Positions 1 to 14,071 of a DNA stretch of 64,000 nucleotides are shown here, piece by piece. Numbering within the stretch: the stretch's first letter is position 1; each line of letters starts with the position of its first letter. Position numbers and translations under genes: made by a program. The notes beneath the pieces were generated by a model. The model did not search any database. It saw only the letters and a list, made by a program, of their open reading frames with translations, and was not told the DNA's origin. The DNA is taken from positions 14,736,910 to 14,800,909 of the forward strand of contig NC_089724.1 of NCBI RefSeq assembly GCF_035083965.1. Direction: 5' to 3'. This DNA comes from Branchiostoma lanceolatum. Taxonomy: Eukaryota; Chordata; Leptocardii; Amphioxiformes; Branchiostomatidae.

Positions 1-1133
<1,133 letters not shown>

Positions 1134-1187
1134 TGCAAACACAGCCTCCACTGTTCCCTTATTGTATGTTGTTATGTTATTTTGAAT

Positions 1188-1222
1188 CCCCCCCCCCCAA
1201 ATAAATAAATAAATAAATAAAT
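1188..1222. repeat. Poly-C tract followed by (AAAT)n
   Basis: A run of C is followed by about six AAAT units. This may be the tail of a degraded retroelement, but nothing upstream identifies it. Confidence 0.8.
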
Positions 1223-1599
1223 ACAGCCTCCACTGAGGAAATACATTATCACACCGATTTCGACAACCTAACAAAATTAAGACCGTTTGTCCTGTGTTTA
1301 GCCTTGATCCCACCACACCTGGGTCGATAAGGGACACAATATGATTGCAATATTTTAACGTGTACTATGCTCGACTACATTCAGCAAATGTGTATTCTCA
1401 GCCATGTTCTGGCTTGGAGTCGTGTGGCACCTACGAACACATATGGAATATTTCGTCTAGTCAGACGACAACGTTCATCAATTTTCGCACAAGGCCAAAG
1501 CGCTGGCGTGGTGATAGACGCCGGTAAAGGGTGTGTCGAATGAAGTGCTGTTGATAGATGTTTGGGTCCTGTTGATTTTGTAATGACATGACATGACAT

Positions 1600-1830
1600 G
1601 GCGTATGTATGGGCCCTGTATGAGGCATCGTGTGTATACATGTGTCCTGTCGATGAGGCGGAGTGTGTATGCACCCTGTATGCGCCCTGTATGAGGTGAC
1701 CGGCGCGGTGTGTCCTGTATGAGGTTTAATACAGAATCATGTGTGTGTGCCCTGTACGAGGTGGCCTGCGTCACAGTGTGCCCTGTATGAGGTGACCTGT
1801 GTGTGTGCACGGTATGAGGCGGACACAGAG
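1600..1830. repeat. Degenerate minisatellite with CCTGTATGAGG core
   Basis: The core CCTGTATGAGG or a close variant recurs at least six times at irregular spacing of roughly 20-60 bases, joined by GTGTGTG-rich spacers. Frames across it encode only repetitive Thr/His/Tyr-rich peptides. Confidence 0.7.
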
Positions 1831-4800
1831 GTCTGGTGAGGCATTAGGCTAGTCTCCAAGCAGATGTTGATGTGGAATTCCGCAATTAACGTTTCCTGAC
1901 ATGTCGACAGCTTCCAACGCCAAGCCAGTGTCTGCAGACGTTGGTGTTGGCAAACTGTGAGAGAAACCCAGCAGTCAGAAAAAGTTAGGATCTTCAGCCC
2001 CAACATCTGCTTGGAGATTTAGAGCTGTAAGATCCTGTACTGTAAGATTCTACTTTCGCTCTTCTCGCTATGTTTGCTTTGCATTTGCAGGCAGCGGAAA
2101 ATGAAAATACCCCACGTATTGCATACTACATGTACTTATAAGTATATAAAAAGAGAGCCTTACACCACAACATTGAAGACAACATTACAACTACCATATG
2201 ATTTGATGATTTGATTTTACCTTGCGACGAATATTTGATCATGTCCATTTCTTTGGCAAAATTCTTAGTCGAAGCATGAGCCTTTGCCGAGTCTACACGC
2301 TTACGTACTCAACGTCGACACATGTTTTAGTAAAGGAATACTTATATTGCTGATACCACCCTTTCCTCTGAGGCGGCGACCGTTAAGCAACCACTGAGCG
2401 ACCAAAATCTTATTTGTTAATGGTTCAAACGAATTACATTGACGAGAAGTACATTTTATAAATTCTGTGCGTTTTTTTTGTTTTTAAATTGTACTTTTAT
2501 ATCATGGGAAACAGTCAATCTATAATCTCAAAGGTCACACAAATCCGGTTTTTACAGCGTTCTCTTTAAAGAGTCCGTACACGTACTGTTCGCAACAGTA
2601 TGGTTTTACAGAGTGGTAGTCTTCATGGTCTTAATTATTGGTCTAGGCGCCACTCCCCGGTTGCATTCCACATTATTGATATTGCCATATCCATATAAGT
2701 AATTATAGGTCGGGTTGCCCCCATCCCAAAGTCGCCGTTGAAATATTAATATTTCTTCCCACCACGCTTTGAGAGCACCCCACTTTCGTCCGCTCATCCG
2801 CGAAAAAGCTTTTCTAAAAGCCATGATACGTTCGATTGCCCTCGGTAATTGAGACGGAATGACACGTCGGGCGCACCACGCCGCGCAACGCTGGAAACAG
2901 ACGTTATCCTATATTACGGGGAGGAGGGGGGGGGGGATTTCCCAGAAAGTTGTTTCAAAGTAATTGGATTGTGTGCAGAAGTAATTTAATTTTCATACGC
3001 CCCCTTTTCCTTCCCTTTATGCCGCGGGGGTATATATGGCGCGTAACGCATCTGTTTTTGCGATACGATTGTGCTGGCGTGAGACGAGGAGAAAATATTA
3101 TTTCTAGATAATAAAAAAAATCGTCGGGAACACTCCTGAGGATGATTTCATGGATGGGATGAATGTTTAAATACACCCCGGTAATGGTGTAATATTTCAA
3201 AAACCGACAATTAATTAACAAGGACCATGAAATCGAGGTGTAATGAAGGCAATTAATAACGGCCGACCGTGAATGTGGCGAGAAAATTACGGGATTACGA
3301 ACAGACGTCAGAGTAGAGGCGTGAAGCGCTGAAGGGGAGACACATCCTTAGTTATGTCTTATCTATACAAACCTCCGCAGACCTTCACGTGTGACGCCTG
3401 TAATCCCCTGTCATGTTCTACCTGAATGAGTCAAAATCAAACTTCAATAAAAACCGCGCCGGGTGCCAAGAAATGACGACGTCTTCATGATAAAATAGAT
3501 ATGATAAGAATGTTACGAGTAGCAATGTGATCATTGACACTAGCTGCATGTAAAGTTATGAACGCTCCGTAAAATTCGCCGGTGTGTAGAAAGAATTCCA
3601 AAACACTACTTTTACAATAGGAGAAGTATTTAATGGGTGATATGTGCAACCGACTGTTACCGACATACAAAATACTTAATTCCAAGTACAAACATGTATT
3701 CATAAATGTACAGAGAATGACGTTTGAGTCGAAAAGTTGACGACGAAAGTCAAGAAATGACTGAACTTTGAGAGGACGATTAAGGTATTGGATATGTATA
3801 GCCATGTGAAAATATACAAGCTACAGTTGATCCTAAATTCTTATGATATATTGATGTCTGTAATTTTAGCGGAATGTTGTAGTGCATATAAAATCCAATT
3901 TGAAGTAAGCATCATGATATTAACCGTCCAATCAAATTACCACCATTACGTCATTTATGCATTGTACCGCCATAGCAACGTACAAGCGCGTTCTGTTTGC
4001 GGGCGGCCACTGTTGTGTGAGTATATCATAGCACGCCCATCTTTTTTAAAGGTGTATGCCCCTGACAAACGGCAATGCAAACTCAACTGACACGGGCCCA
4101 GGTGAACGCTTCCCGCGCCCTTCTCCCACCCTTTCACGCCGCCCGCCGTGACCAATCTCTGACGAGGCGGCCGCCCGAGCGAAAAGGTCACAACCGTTCT
4201 ATCAAATGAAGATCTCAAGCGAGCCCTCCAGCCATCTTGCTCGTGACATTCACCATCTATTACCAGCACAGCAACGTATCAATTCCGTGTCAAAAACTCT
4301 GTAATGACTATACCGAGACATTATTGAAAATCGACGCCCAAAGAAAAGGTTGGTACGCGCTCTTCGGTATGATGGTAACCCGCTATCGCAAACCATCTCT
4401 CATTCAACTTCGACTTATTGACCAATAACTCACACAAGTCCGTATTGAGTTGCATTGAAGGGACTTGACACTTCCATTTCCGCCACTCTATCGATTTAAC
4501 AATTTCGTTACCATATTATCAGTTGGAACACTCTCGCCCTCGGGGCCGAGCAAAATGGCGAAACCGCGTCGGTCGAAATTAATAGCGAGAGTCTCCTGAG
4601 ATAAGAGTCTCTTAATACACACTTAACACGTATCATTGGCGTTTAATATCGCTCTTCCCATTGTGCGTGCCCCCGCGTGTACGCCGCTCGCAAAGGGATG
4701 GAACCGGGAACTCGTGGGACGGGGCTGTGTGGATTCAATCTCGTCTTATCAATCGAAGTCCTGGCGTCGCCGGCGGCTAGATGGCATGACCGCCGCGTCT

Positions 4801-7800
4801 CTGTTCCGCTGCCGATAACCGCTGGGACGACCGCCCGCCAAACCTTTAATAAAGCATCATCCTGGCATCTGCCACCTCGCCGCTTGTAATTGTTTAAGCG
4901 ATTCCGAATATCTTAATTCCGCGCTAGTTGTGACTGACCGAACGAATCGATCATGCGCGACCCCGGTATTTGTCTTGTCAGTTTTTTTGCGAACACGTGA
5001 AAGGAGTGTGACTGAAAGTAGCCTGGAGGCCGGTATAAAACTCCTGTGGAGAATAGGCAATGAAAGAAACAAAGTTAGAGAGCCATTGCTCTTCCCTTGT
5101 TTGACGTGTTCCCTACAGCGTCTCCGATTTCGTTTGAATAGTTGATATGACACGCGTGTTTGTAATGTGCTTTCTCGACGCCCGATGTGCACGGAAAAGA
5201 TTTTTACAAGTGGCTGTGTGAATCTAAATGGAAGAGATCGCACTACTGTGGACTTAAGGGTGTTGATGCATTGTCTTGCCATCTGCTGTCTTTATTACAG
5301 CACGGGCCATCATATTCAGGACAGAACGGCCTCCGACGGCGCTAGAACATCCGCAGGGTGACAGGAAGGTCAGAGTTCAGAGTAATGGAGCGACCAAATA
5401 AAATTATTAAATAACAGCCTACAGATCAGGCTTTAGTGTGAAATATTTCGACTAAGATATCTCTTAGCTCAAAACCAAGTTGAAGTGAAGTTCAACAATT
5501 GCATGTCAAAGGCCAATACAACTACTAGTATCAGTGATAGCTGCATCAAATCTGGACATGCCATCGTTGAACCACGATTCGGAGGCTACGTCGAGTACTA
5601 TCAGCAGCTAAGACGAAGTCCACGTCCATGTATGTTACGTCATATGCATATGTGTACTAGTTTAAAAGATTCGTGAAATGAAAGAAACCATCGCGTAGAC
5701 TAAATTAGGTTCGGATGTCGTAGGGGTTCTAGTGTGACAGTAATGTTTTCGTTGACTTGGAGTCGGTCAGCAACAAAGGATACCGAAATCTAGAGGTAAG
5801 ATCAACTCAGATTCCACATTAAGCCGACTCACCACCTTATTCACCTTTAGTAAGGATAAAGATAAGGATACAAACATACACACTCATCAAACGAACAGAC
5901 AAACAAACACATACACGCATACACGCATACAAACACACAAATACCCGCACGCACTCTCGAACACACATACGCTTTGCATAGACTGTAGGTTAGGATAGTG
6001 ACTTAGCGGCAATGGAGTGAACTGCTGCCATTTCACCCGAAATATTAAATGAGCATATATATCTAAATGGTTTTGAATTGAAAGGATGCTTGGGATGCAA
6101 CGTTATATCCTGCCTTTATATCACGGGTGACACAATTGGTCGTCTTTGTCATTGATATACCTTTAAATCCCGACATGCACATTAACAACCATGGATGGGC
6201 ACCGATGCTATTCGAGTCATGATCGGCTAGTGCAGTCAGGGTTTTCAAAGCTTCGGTGAAAAAGGGAGCGATTTGGGACATTATCAGCCAGTCCTATTCA
6301 ACCACCACGATTGCAGTTCGGTATATAAACGATAGACGTCGTCATTGAATAGCTTTTCGCAGAACCGTGGACTTGGGTACTTCTGCATGTATGAGCTCAT
6401 ACATACAGTAAAACACAATATCTCACTATCTGCAATATCAGCTATCTATATTGAATGATTGCATGGTTCTCATTTGAATTTCTACATCGTATACTGCTCA
6501 TAAAGTACTTGTAGTAGTTGGAGAGTATGCTTTTCAGTTCGAGAAATGATATAGAATCTTACTCAGCAATTCACTGTATTTATTGACAAAAAAGAATGTT
6601 TCGTTCAGATTTGTTTTAGTGAAAGAGAAGGGGGTTGTATGATACAATAAGACTTTTGATAAGACAATTTTTAGAACAATGAAGCTGATCGTTTATTGCG
6701 ATTTTCTAATGGAGGTACCCAGAAAATGGACTTGTCCTTGGTGCTGAACCAGCCATCATTTCCATGCTAAAATCAGTTATGCATTCAATAGTTAAGCACA
6801 ACGCTTCTTGATACACAAAACAAACCATCATAACAACTAATCATCAATCACACATCTTGTTTTTCACTATTTGTCCTTGACCTCCAGACGAAATGAATTG
6901 TCAGCATTTAAGGTTCCAGGTCGGAGTTCAAATCTGACCGGGAGGTTGGGTCATGACCCAGTAATCTGCCGGAAGTGCGTGGTCTGGCCCCTATTGCTTG
7001 GTGATCGTTTTAGCCGTGCATAGATTTTTTGTATCTCCTGAAGAGCCCGTGAGCTGTAGTATTTTTGGGCCTGGTGAAGTTGGTTCGCCATCGAAGGCTT
7101 GTTTGTATTAGTCCGCGCCAACGGTGATGCGGTTTTTTCGCCTGATGACCCAAATAGCATCGTTTTTAATGCATTTTCACCGAATTTACGTCATCGGAGA
7201 TTGCGAAAAAGTTATCACATGACTTTTTTTTTTCATTTTTCAGAGACACCATTTACTTAGCTTTCTCAGCATATATGCTGTGACCCCAGGAAAACTCTTT
7301 TTTTCCGAGCAGGTTCGATCAAAAAAGTGCAAAAAAATGATAATTTTCGGGTCCAAAATTTACATTTTACCATGGTTTCTACCCAAAATAAAGGGACAAC
7401 GGACAATACCGATAAATACATCGGAAAGCAGCAGAAAACTGCTTTTCGCCCATGTGATTACATTTTCCGTCCTACTTTTCTTGGCGGAATTGTAGCCCGT
7501 CGACCTGAGGGTGTCGGCCTACATACGAAATCGTAAAAAAACTCCGGTCCGAGACCGTAAACAAAGCTAGTCGCGTAAGGGGACAAAACATTTTGTGCCA
7601 TCTGTATGACTTTTGACTGGTACTTGGTGTTAGAAAAGATATATAACTGTCTAAGATTAGACCTATATGTTATGATTTTATTCAGGATGAGATTCGTTCA
7701 TCTTGAACCTATGCATTCCTTTTTATATATTCCCAAAATTGTGTCAATTTGACAAGGAATTTAGCGATGAAAATTCATTTACCAATTTTAGTTCGAATTT

Positions 7801-8100
7801 CAATGTATGCCATATGTGTATTTTGATAACACCAAAAGGGACATGATAATAGATAGCTTGATTTTGCAATTGACCTTTTTGAAAATATTTGTAACAAACT
7901 CCATGTGGCTCAGAAATGTAGTTTTTGTTGTGTCACGACGTCACACCGACAATTACATTAATAAGCAGATATATCTTCTGCCAGCACGCACAAGGGATTA
8001 ACGTTAACATTCAATTGTTTTGCAAACAGGCCAACACAAAGGACCTGTCTATCGTATCAGCAATGTTACTCCAATATATGAAAGCACATCCTCAGTATTT
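1831..8100. other. Intergenic; no gene recognised
   Basis: All reading frames are short (under about 145 codons) and none resembles a known family. The block at 2,960-3,300 is rich in TAATT/ATTA cores. A low-complexity ACAC/CATA tract lies at 5,870-5,960. Bases 6,900-7,550 look like old repeat sequence. I see no tRNA, rRNA or convincing exon. Confidence 0.5.
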
Positions 8101-9581
8101 ATGTTTAGCCATAAGTATGGCTCAACATATTGTTTTCTCTCATGTTTCTTCTCCTGTCAAATCTTCAAATCGATTCATCTCTGTCATTTTTTGACCAAAT
8201 GACCTGAAATTTGGTACAGAGGTAATGTAGGCAAAAACCAATGTACGTTCTTTTCCTTTTTTTGATATTGACCTTGAAAGTGATTTTATTGAGGTTTTTA
8301 GGCTATTTTTAGCATATCTTGGCCTCCTGCGCCCTTGTATTTCAACCGAATGACCTGAAATTTGCTGTATATGTGGCTTGAACAAATATTCAAAGGACTA
8401 CATTCCCATTTTTGGCATACATATATTCAAAACGATTTATTTTGGGCTTTCTTGACAATATTTGCCACTTCTGTCACTTTCAATACTACATATGACCTAC
8501 AGGTCATTGACCCCGAGTGCCTTGCACCTGGCCAAGCTTGAAGTTTGCTTACGAGGAGGAAAGACCGGACATAAACATTTAACGTGATTATCGGGAAAAC
8601 ACCATGTTCCCTTAAACTCAGTGGTTAAATTGCAGTTTAGGAAATTTTATAACAGAAAACAAGTTAAATCAATGATTTTGTGAATGTTTATTTTAGCATT
8701 AGTTATTCCAGATATTTTCAAACTCCAAATTCTTCAACACAACACGGGAGATCATTTCTCCTCAGACTGGCGCGACACTCCTGTCAAAATTGATTGATGA
8801 TCTCTCTCTGCCGCCGACTTCATACATGATCAAAGGCGGGTGGTAGGCGGTGCCTTCCTACATGTCCTACGTACGGGCGTATGGATCGTAGAATTCGGCA
8901 AAAAAGGAATGATTAGGCCAGTAGAGTCAGTCCCCGGTAAGGTCAATGATTCGCCCCTTTGCGCTAGCTTGTAACGTTAAATGAATGTACCCTCTGGTGG
9001 CCAAACTTCACTGACAAACTTTCTCCCTATTATCATCATGAGCTTGCGTTAGTCTGGTACTAGTGACTATTATGTGCCGGGAATGTTTATCTATCGCACG
9101 CCTTGGAAGGAAGTTCAACCATGATAAATGGTCGGCCGTTGCGAAAATTTGGAATCCCATGCTGTTGATTTTTGTGATTGAATCTGTAAGAAAATATATT
9201 TTCATGTCGTTCATGTTTTTGGGACGGACGCCGGGACGGGGTGAATTTTTTCTATCATTTTCGTCCCGTTAGTAATGCAAATCGAATCGTGTTGCACAAG
9301 AGGCAAAACACTAAAAACGTGGGTCTTGTGGAGTGTTTTGGAGCGGGAAAATGCCGGATATTAGCGGTACCGAACAGTGTACATCGTCGCGCGCGGGTGA
9401 CGCTCCGTCAAAACAAATCCGCTGGTGGTCTAGCGCGGCCACCGAAAATAGGCAGAAACACACAGGAGGACTTAGCACCTTCGTTTATGAGGGCAATTGT
9501 GAAAATCTTTTGTTACAAATTGTTCGAACATTGAAACATTTGGATAGATGGTTTGAAACTGTTCTAAATAAAGAGATTTTT
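8101..9581. repeat. Tandem repeat unit A, copy 1 (1,481 bp)
   Basis: The block starting ATGTTTAGCCATAAGTATGG at 8,101 is repeated head-to-tail from 9,582, apparently without differences. Inside the unit the phrase TGACCTGAAATTT occurs twice about 146 bp apart, and the same phrase recurs inverted near 63,965, so the unit belongs to a dispersed repeat family. The open frames within it (69-97 codons) duplicate with it and match no family I know. Confidence 0.9.
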
Positions 9582-11062
9582 ATGTTTAGCCATAAGTATG
9601 GCTCAACATATTGTTTTCTCTCATGTTTCTTCTCCTGTCAAATCTTCAAATCGATTCATCTCTGTCATTTTTTGACCAAATGACCTGAAATTTGGTACAG
9701 AGGTAATGTAGGCAAAAACCAATGTACGTTCTTTTCCTTTTTTTGATATTGACCTTGAAAGTGATTTTATTGAGGTTTTTAGGCTATTTTTAGCATATCT
9801 TGGCCTCCTGCGCCCTTGTATTTCAACCGAATGACCTGAAATTTGCTGTATATGTGGCTTGAACAAATATTCAAAGGACTACATTCCCATTTTTGGCATA
9901 CATATATTCAAAACGATTTATTTTGGGCTTTCTTGACAATATTTGCCACTTCTGTCACTTTCAATACTACATATGACCTACAGGTCATTGACCCCGAGTG
10001 CCTTGCACCTGGCCAAGCTTGAAGTTTGCTTACGAGGAGGAAAGACCGGACATAAACATTTAACGTGATTATCGGGAAAACACCATGTTCCCTTAAACTC
10101 AGTGGTTAAATTGCAGTTTAGGAAATTTTATAACAGAAAACAAGTTAAATCAATGATTTTGTGAATGTTTATTTTAGCATTAGTTATTCCAGATATTTTC
10201 AAACTCCAAATTCTTCAACACAACACGGGAGATCATTTCTCCTCAGACTGGCGCGACACTCCTGTCAAAATTGATTGATGATCTCTCTCTGCCGCCGACT
10301 TCATACATGATCAAAGGCGGGTGGTAGGCGGTGCCTTCCTACATGTCCTACGTACGGGCGTATGGATCGTAGAATTCGGCAAAAAAGGAATGATTAGGCC
10401 AGTAGAGTCAGTCCCCGGTAAGGTCAATGATTCGCCCCTTTGCGCTAGCTTGTAACGTTAAATGAATGTACCCTCTGGTGGCCAAACTTCACTGACAAAC
10501 TTTCTCCCTATTATCATCATGAGCTTGCGTTAGTCTGGTACTAGTGACTATTATGTGCCGGGAATGTTTATCTATCGCACGCCTTGGAAGGAAGTTCAAC
10601 CATGATAAATGGTCGGCCGTTGCGAAAATTTGGAATCCCATGCTGTTGATTTTTGTGATTGAATCTGTAAGAAAATATATTTTCATGTCGTTCATGTTTT
10701 TGGGACGGACGCCGGGACGGGGTGAATTTTTTCTATCATTTTCGTCCCGTTAGTAATGCAAATCGAATCGTGTTGCACAAGAGGCAAAACACTAAAAACG
10801 TGGGTCTTGTGGAGTGTTTTGGAGCGGGAAAATGCCGGATATTAGCGGTACCGAACAGTGTACATCGTCGCGCGCGGGTGACGCTCCGTCAAAACAAATC
10901 CGCTGGTGGTCTAGCGCGGCCACCGAAAATAGGCAGAAACACACAGGAGGACTTAGCACCTTCGTTTATGAGGGCAATTGTGAAAATCTTTTGTTACAAA
11001 TTGTTCGAACATTGAAACATTTGGATAGATGGTTTGAAACTGTTCTAAATAAAGAGATTTTT
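9582..11062. repeat. Tandem repeat unit A, copy 2 (1,481 bp)
   Basis: This is the second head-to-tail copy of the block at 8,101-9,581, and all internal landmarks keep the 1,481-bp offset. The right edge abuts unit B exactly. Near-zero divergence means either a very recent duplication or an assembly artefact from two haplotypes. Confidence 0.9.
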
Positions 11063-11722
11063 GTGTAGTTACGTTCGAAATGTTTCCAACGTATGTGAAA
11101 TGAGTTCAAACATGTTATAAGTTTCAATTCTAATTGTTTGAACACTTTAGAACTGTTGTGACTTAGACATTCTTTTAATCAAAATAGTTCAAACATATTA
11201 CAAATATTATATTAAAACCCTCTCGGTGACTTTGAATTGACCCAAATATGTTGTTTTTGGTCATTTCCTTCGTCTCCTGTCAAATCTTCATATGTATACT
11301 ATTGAAAACTTCATTCTTCCCTGGGGCTGATCTTTTTTAATTCAATTTTGAACTGGGTTGATTATGCGCAAGAGTGTAATTTTCAGCGGATATTTTTCGA
11401 CTGGTTTACATGGAAATGGCACGGAATATCCCATTCTTGCAAGGGGAGGATTCTTTAATTATTTCTTTCAATTTTGAGCTGGAATGATTATGAAAAAGTC
11501 CATTCTTTAGCAGAAGTGTTAATCAATTAGTGGATATGGTTGTGGACTGGTCCATATTGTGTTGTGGTGCTACTGGAAGACTCAGTTTTGGACTGGGGTG
11601 ATTCATTTTTTTAGTGCAAGTATTTTAGAATGGTCCATTGTTATTTGGGGAGAGTCCATTTTTTGCATGGCGAGGAGTATGGCTAAACATGCTGTATTTG
11701 CTCGCAAATGTTGCCTTTCTAG
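11063..11722 (+). repeat. Tandem repeat unit B, copy 1, Helitron-like 3' end
   Basis: A 662-bp unit repeated head-to-tail. Its first 200 bp share a diverged stretch with unit A (CTCCTGTCAAATCTTCA). The unit ends ATTTGC-TC-GCAAAT, nine bases, then CTAG followed by T, the layout of a Helitron 3' terminus. Confidence 0.8.
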
Positions 11723-12384
11723 TTGTGTAGTTACGTTCGAAATGTTTCCAACGTATGTGAAATGAGTTCAAACATGTTATAAGTTTCAATTCTAATTGTT
11801 TGAACACTTTAGAACTGTTGTGACTTAGACATTCTTTTAATCAAAATAGTTCAAACATATTACAAATATTATATTAAAACCCTCTCGGTGACTTTGAATT
11901 GACCCAAATATGTTGTTTTTGGTCATTTCCTTCGTCTCCTGTCAAATCTTCATATGTATACTATTGAAAACTTCATTCTTCCCTGGGGCTGATCTTTTTT
12001 AATTCAATTTTGAACTGGGTTGATTATGCGCAAGAGTGTAATTTTCAGCGGATATTTTTCGACTGGTTTACATGGAAATGGCACGGAATATCCCATTCTT
12101 GCAAGGGGAGGATTCTTTAATTATTTCTTTCAATTTTGAGCTGGAATGATTATGAAAAAGTCCATTCTTTAGCAGAAGTGTTAATCAATTAGTGGATATG
12201 GTTGTGGACTGGTCCATATTGTGTTGTGGTGCTACTGGAAGACTCAGTTTTGGACTGGGGTGATTCATTTTTTTAGTGCAAGTATTTTAGAATGGTCCAT
12301 TGTTATTTGGGGAGAGTCCATTTTTTGCATGGCGAGGAGTATGGCTAAACATGCTGTATTTGCTCGCAAATGTTGCCTTTCTAG
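11723..12384 (+). mobile_element. Tandem repeat unit B, copy 2, Helitron-like 3' end
   Basis: This copy keeps the 662-bp offset from copy 1 and ends in CTAG at 12,381-12,384. The subterminal hairpin has stems at 12,358-12,363 and 12,366-12,371 with a two-base loop. The base after CTAG is T, as expected for insertion between A and T. No Rep/helicase coding sequence is visible, so this is a non-autonomous remnant; the 5' TC end was not located. Confidence 0.6.
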
Positions 12385-14071
12385 TTTGATCCATATGTTT
12401 TATTCACACATCAAACAAAAAGCACGCAAAAGCTGCATAATGAAAACTTTTACAACGCACTATGAATTTGTAACAATGAATCATTGATTACAGTGGACCA
12501 AAGTCGTGACGTAAGTTGCATATGCTTGAAGGGTAGTTTTGCGAAAGGCAGCTGCCTCGTTCCCGTGCAGATAGAAGAACATCTGCAGTTTGTTTACAGT
12601 AAATCAGGCAACTGGATGATGCATTGTAAATATTCAAATTGTAGTAACTTTTACAGTTAATTGATAATCTATCCAGGATATGGGTCAGCTGATATGAAAC
12701 AATTTAAACCTTGGCACCCAAACTCACAAATAGCACAAAGAATTGTAACGATAAGAAAATAATGGAATGACGCTACATACTGTACTTTCAAAGTACACAT
12801 TAAGGAAGATGGCTATGACGCAATACAAGTATTTAATTTACACCATATTTACGTAATACATTTATCAATACAAATTCTTCAAACATTCTAAATGACAGTC
12901 AAATAAATAACAAGAATCCACTAGTGTGCTTCAAATGAGCAACGCTGTGGAAAATTCAAACTTTGGTCGATTTTACTTCAGAGAAGTCAAATATAAATGT
13001 ACCTGTATACATCATAGCCACTTCCTTTCTGATTTGACGCGGATTGTTATCAAAGACTAAGTGACCCTAGCACTAACCATGTAATAAAAAGGGCAGGTAT
13101 TAGTATCAATATTTAAAAAAATTACCGTTTAGATAAAAACCGTTTAAAGATACATTGTCACATTATCACATCAAATCACAACACACCACACCACACCAAC
13201 GGAATAATTTTCCTGATATCTTTTATCTAAGAGTGTGCTAAGAATATGTCCGGAAAAGACAGTCGTAACATATATTGAATCAGTAAGGCACTATTTGGGC
13301 AAATCTAATTGCCACACTGAATACTAGAAATAATCTGTTCCATCATATTAAGATTCTATTTCATTAGGACATTTTGTTGAAATGTCACACCACTAAGTTA
13401 TATGTGATGATAACAAAGTTTCTTACATTTTTCAACATTTCCATAAAGGAAAGCATTTTAAAAATCACTAATGAAATCGCTTGTAGAATATTATTCTAAA
13501 ACACTTTTCATAAAAATCAACAGTAGTGCTCAGTGATAGTTTCTGATCTTGCTTGCAATCGGAATTAGAATCGGATTTGAAAAGAAAATATAGTCTACGG
13601 ACAATAACAAAAAGTTTAGAATAATAAATCGGTTCCTTAGTATGCACATATGTTTTTCTTTTTTACCGTTACATTCTGAAATAGATTGAATTTCTTAATC
13701 TTCGTCAGCATTTATTTAGATTATCTTGATAATGCCTAAATTCCTAACCCCTCTAAGGCACATCCTATCTTGCATGTCAAAGATTGGAACACAACTTACT
13801 TAGTACACAACGTTTTGCAATTTTGGGGTTTCATTGATAACTGGTGTGACACTGAGCTTCAACAACTTGCTAAGCAAGAACTTTATATGCACGCCACAAC
13901 AAGCGCGTCTAAGAGCAAGTTTATAGCGGTAGCAGCAGCAACTTAAAGTATGAAGTCGTTGTTGGTGGAAGTAATTCCTTATAGCAGTGTAAAGTACAAG
14001 ACTCAGTAGTGATTTTCAAGTAAATTTTGGGTCCTTGCCACAAACTAGAGGCTTACAAACGCAAGAACGTC
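12385..14071. other. 3' flank / probable 3' UTR of the PARP14-like gene
   Basis: AT-rich and without a recognisable exon. A minus-strand AATAAA (plus-strand TTTATT at 13,711-13,716) lies about 360 bases past the PARP stop codon and is the best nearby polyadenylation signal candidate. Confidence 0.4.

Noticed and set aside
4857..5282. 141-codon minus-strand frame
   Set aside because: No domain, no splice context, and composition typical of chance.
6900..6960. Possible tRNA B box (GAGTTCAAATC)
   Set aside because: No A box at the right distance and no cloverleaf.
8140..11068. Several pairs of 68-116-codon frames repeated at 1,481-bp spacing
   Set aside because: They are carried by the tandem repeat on both strands, match no family and show no domain.
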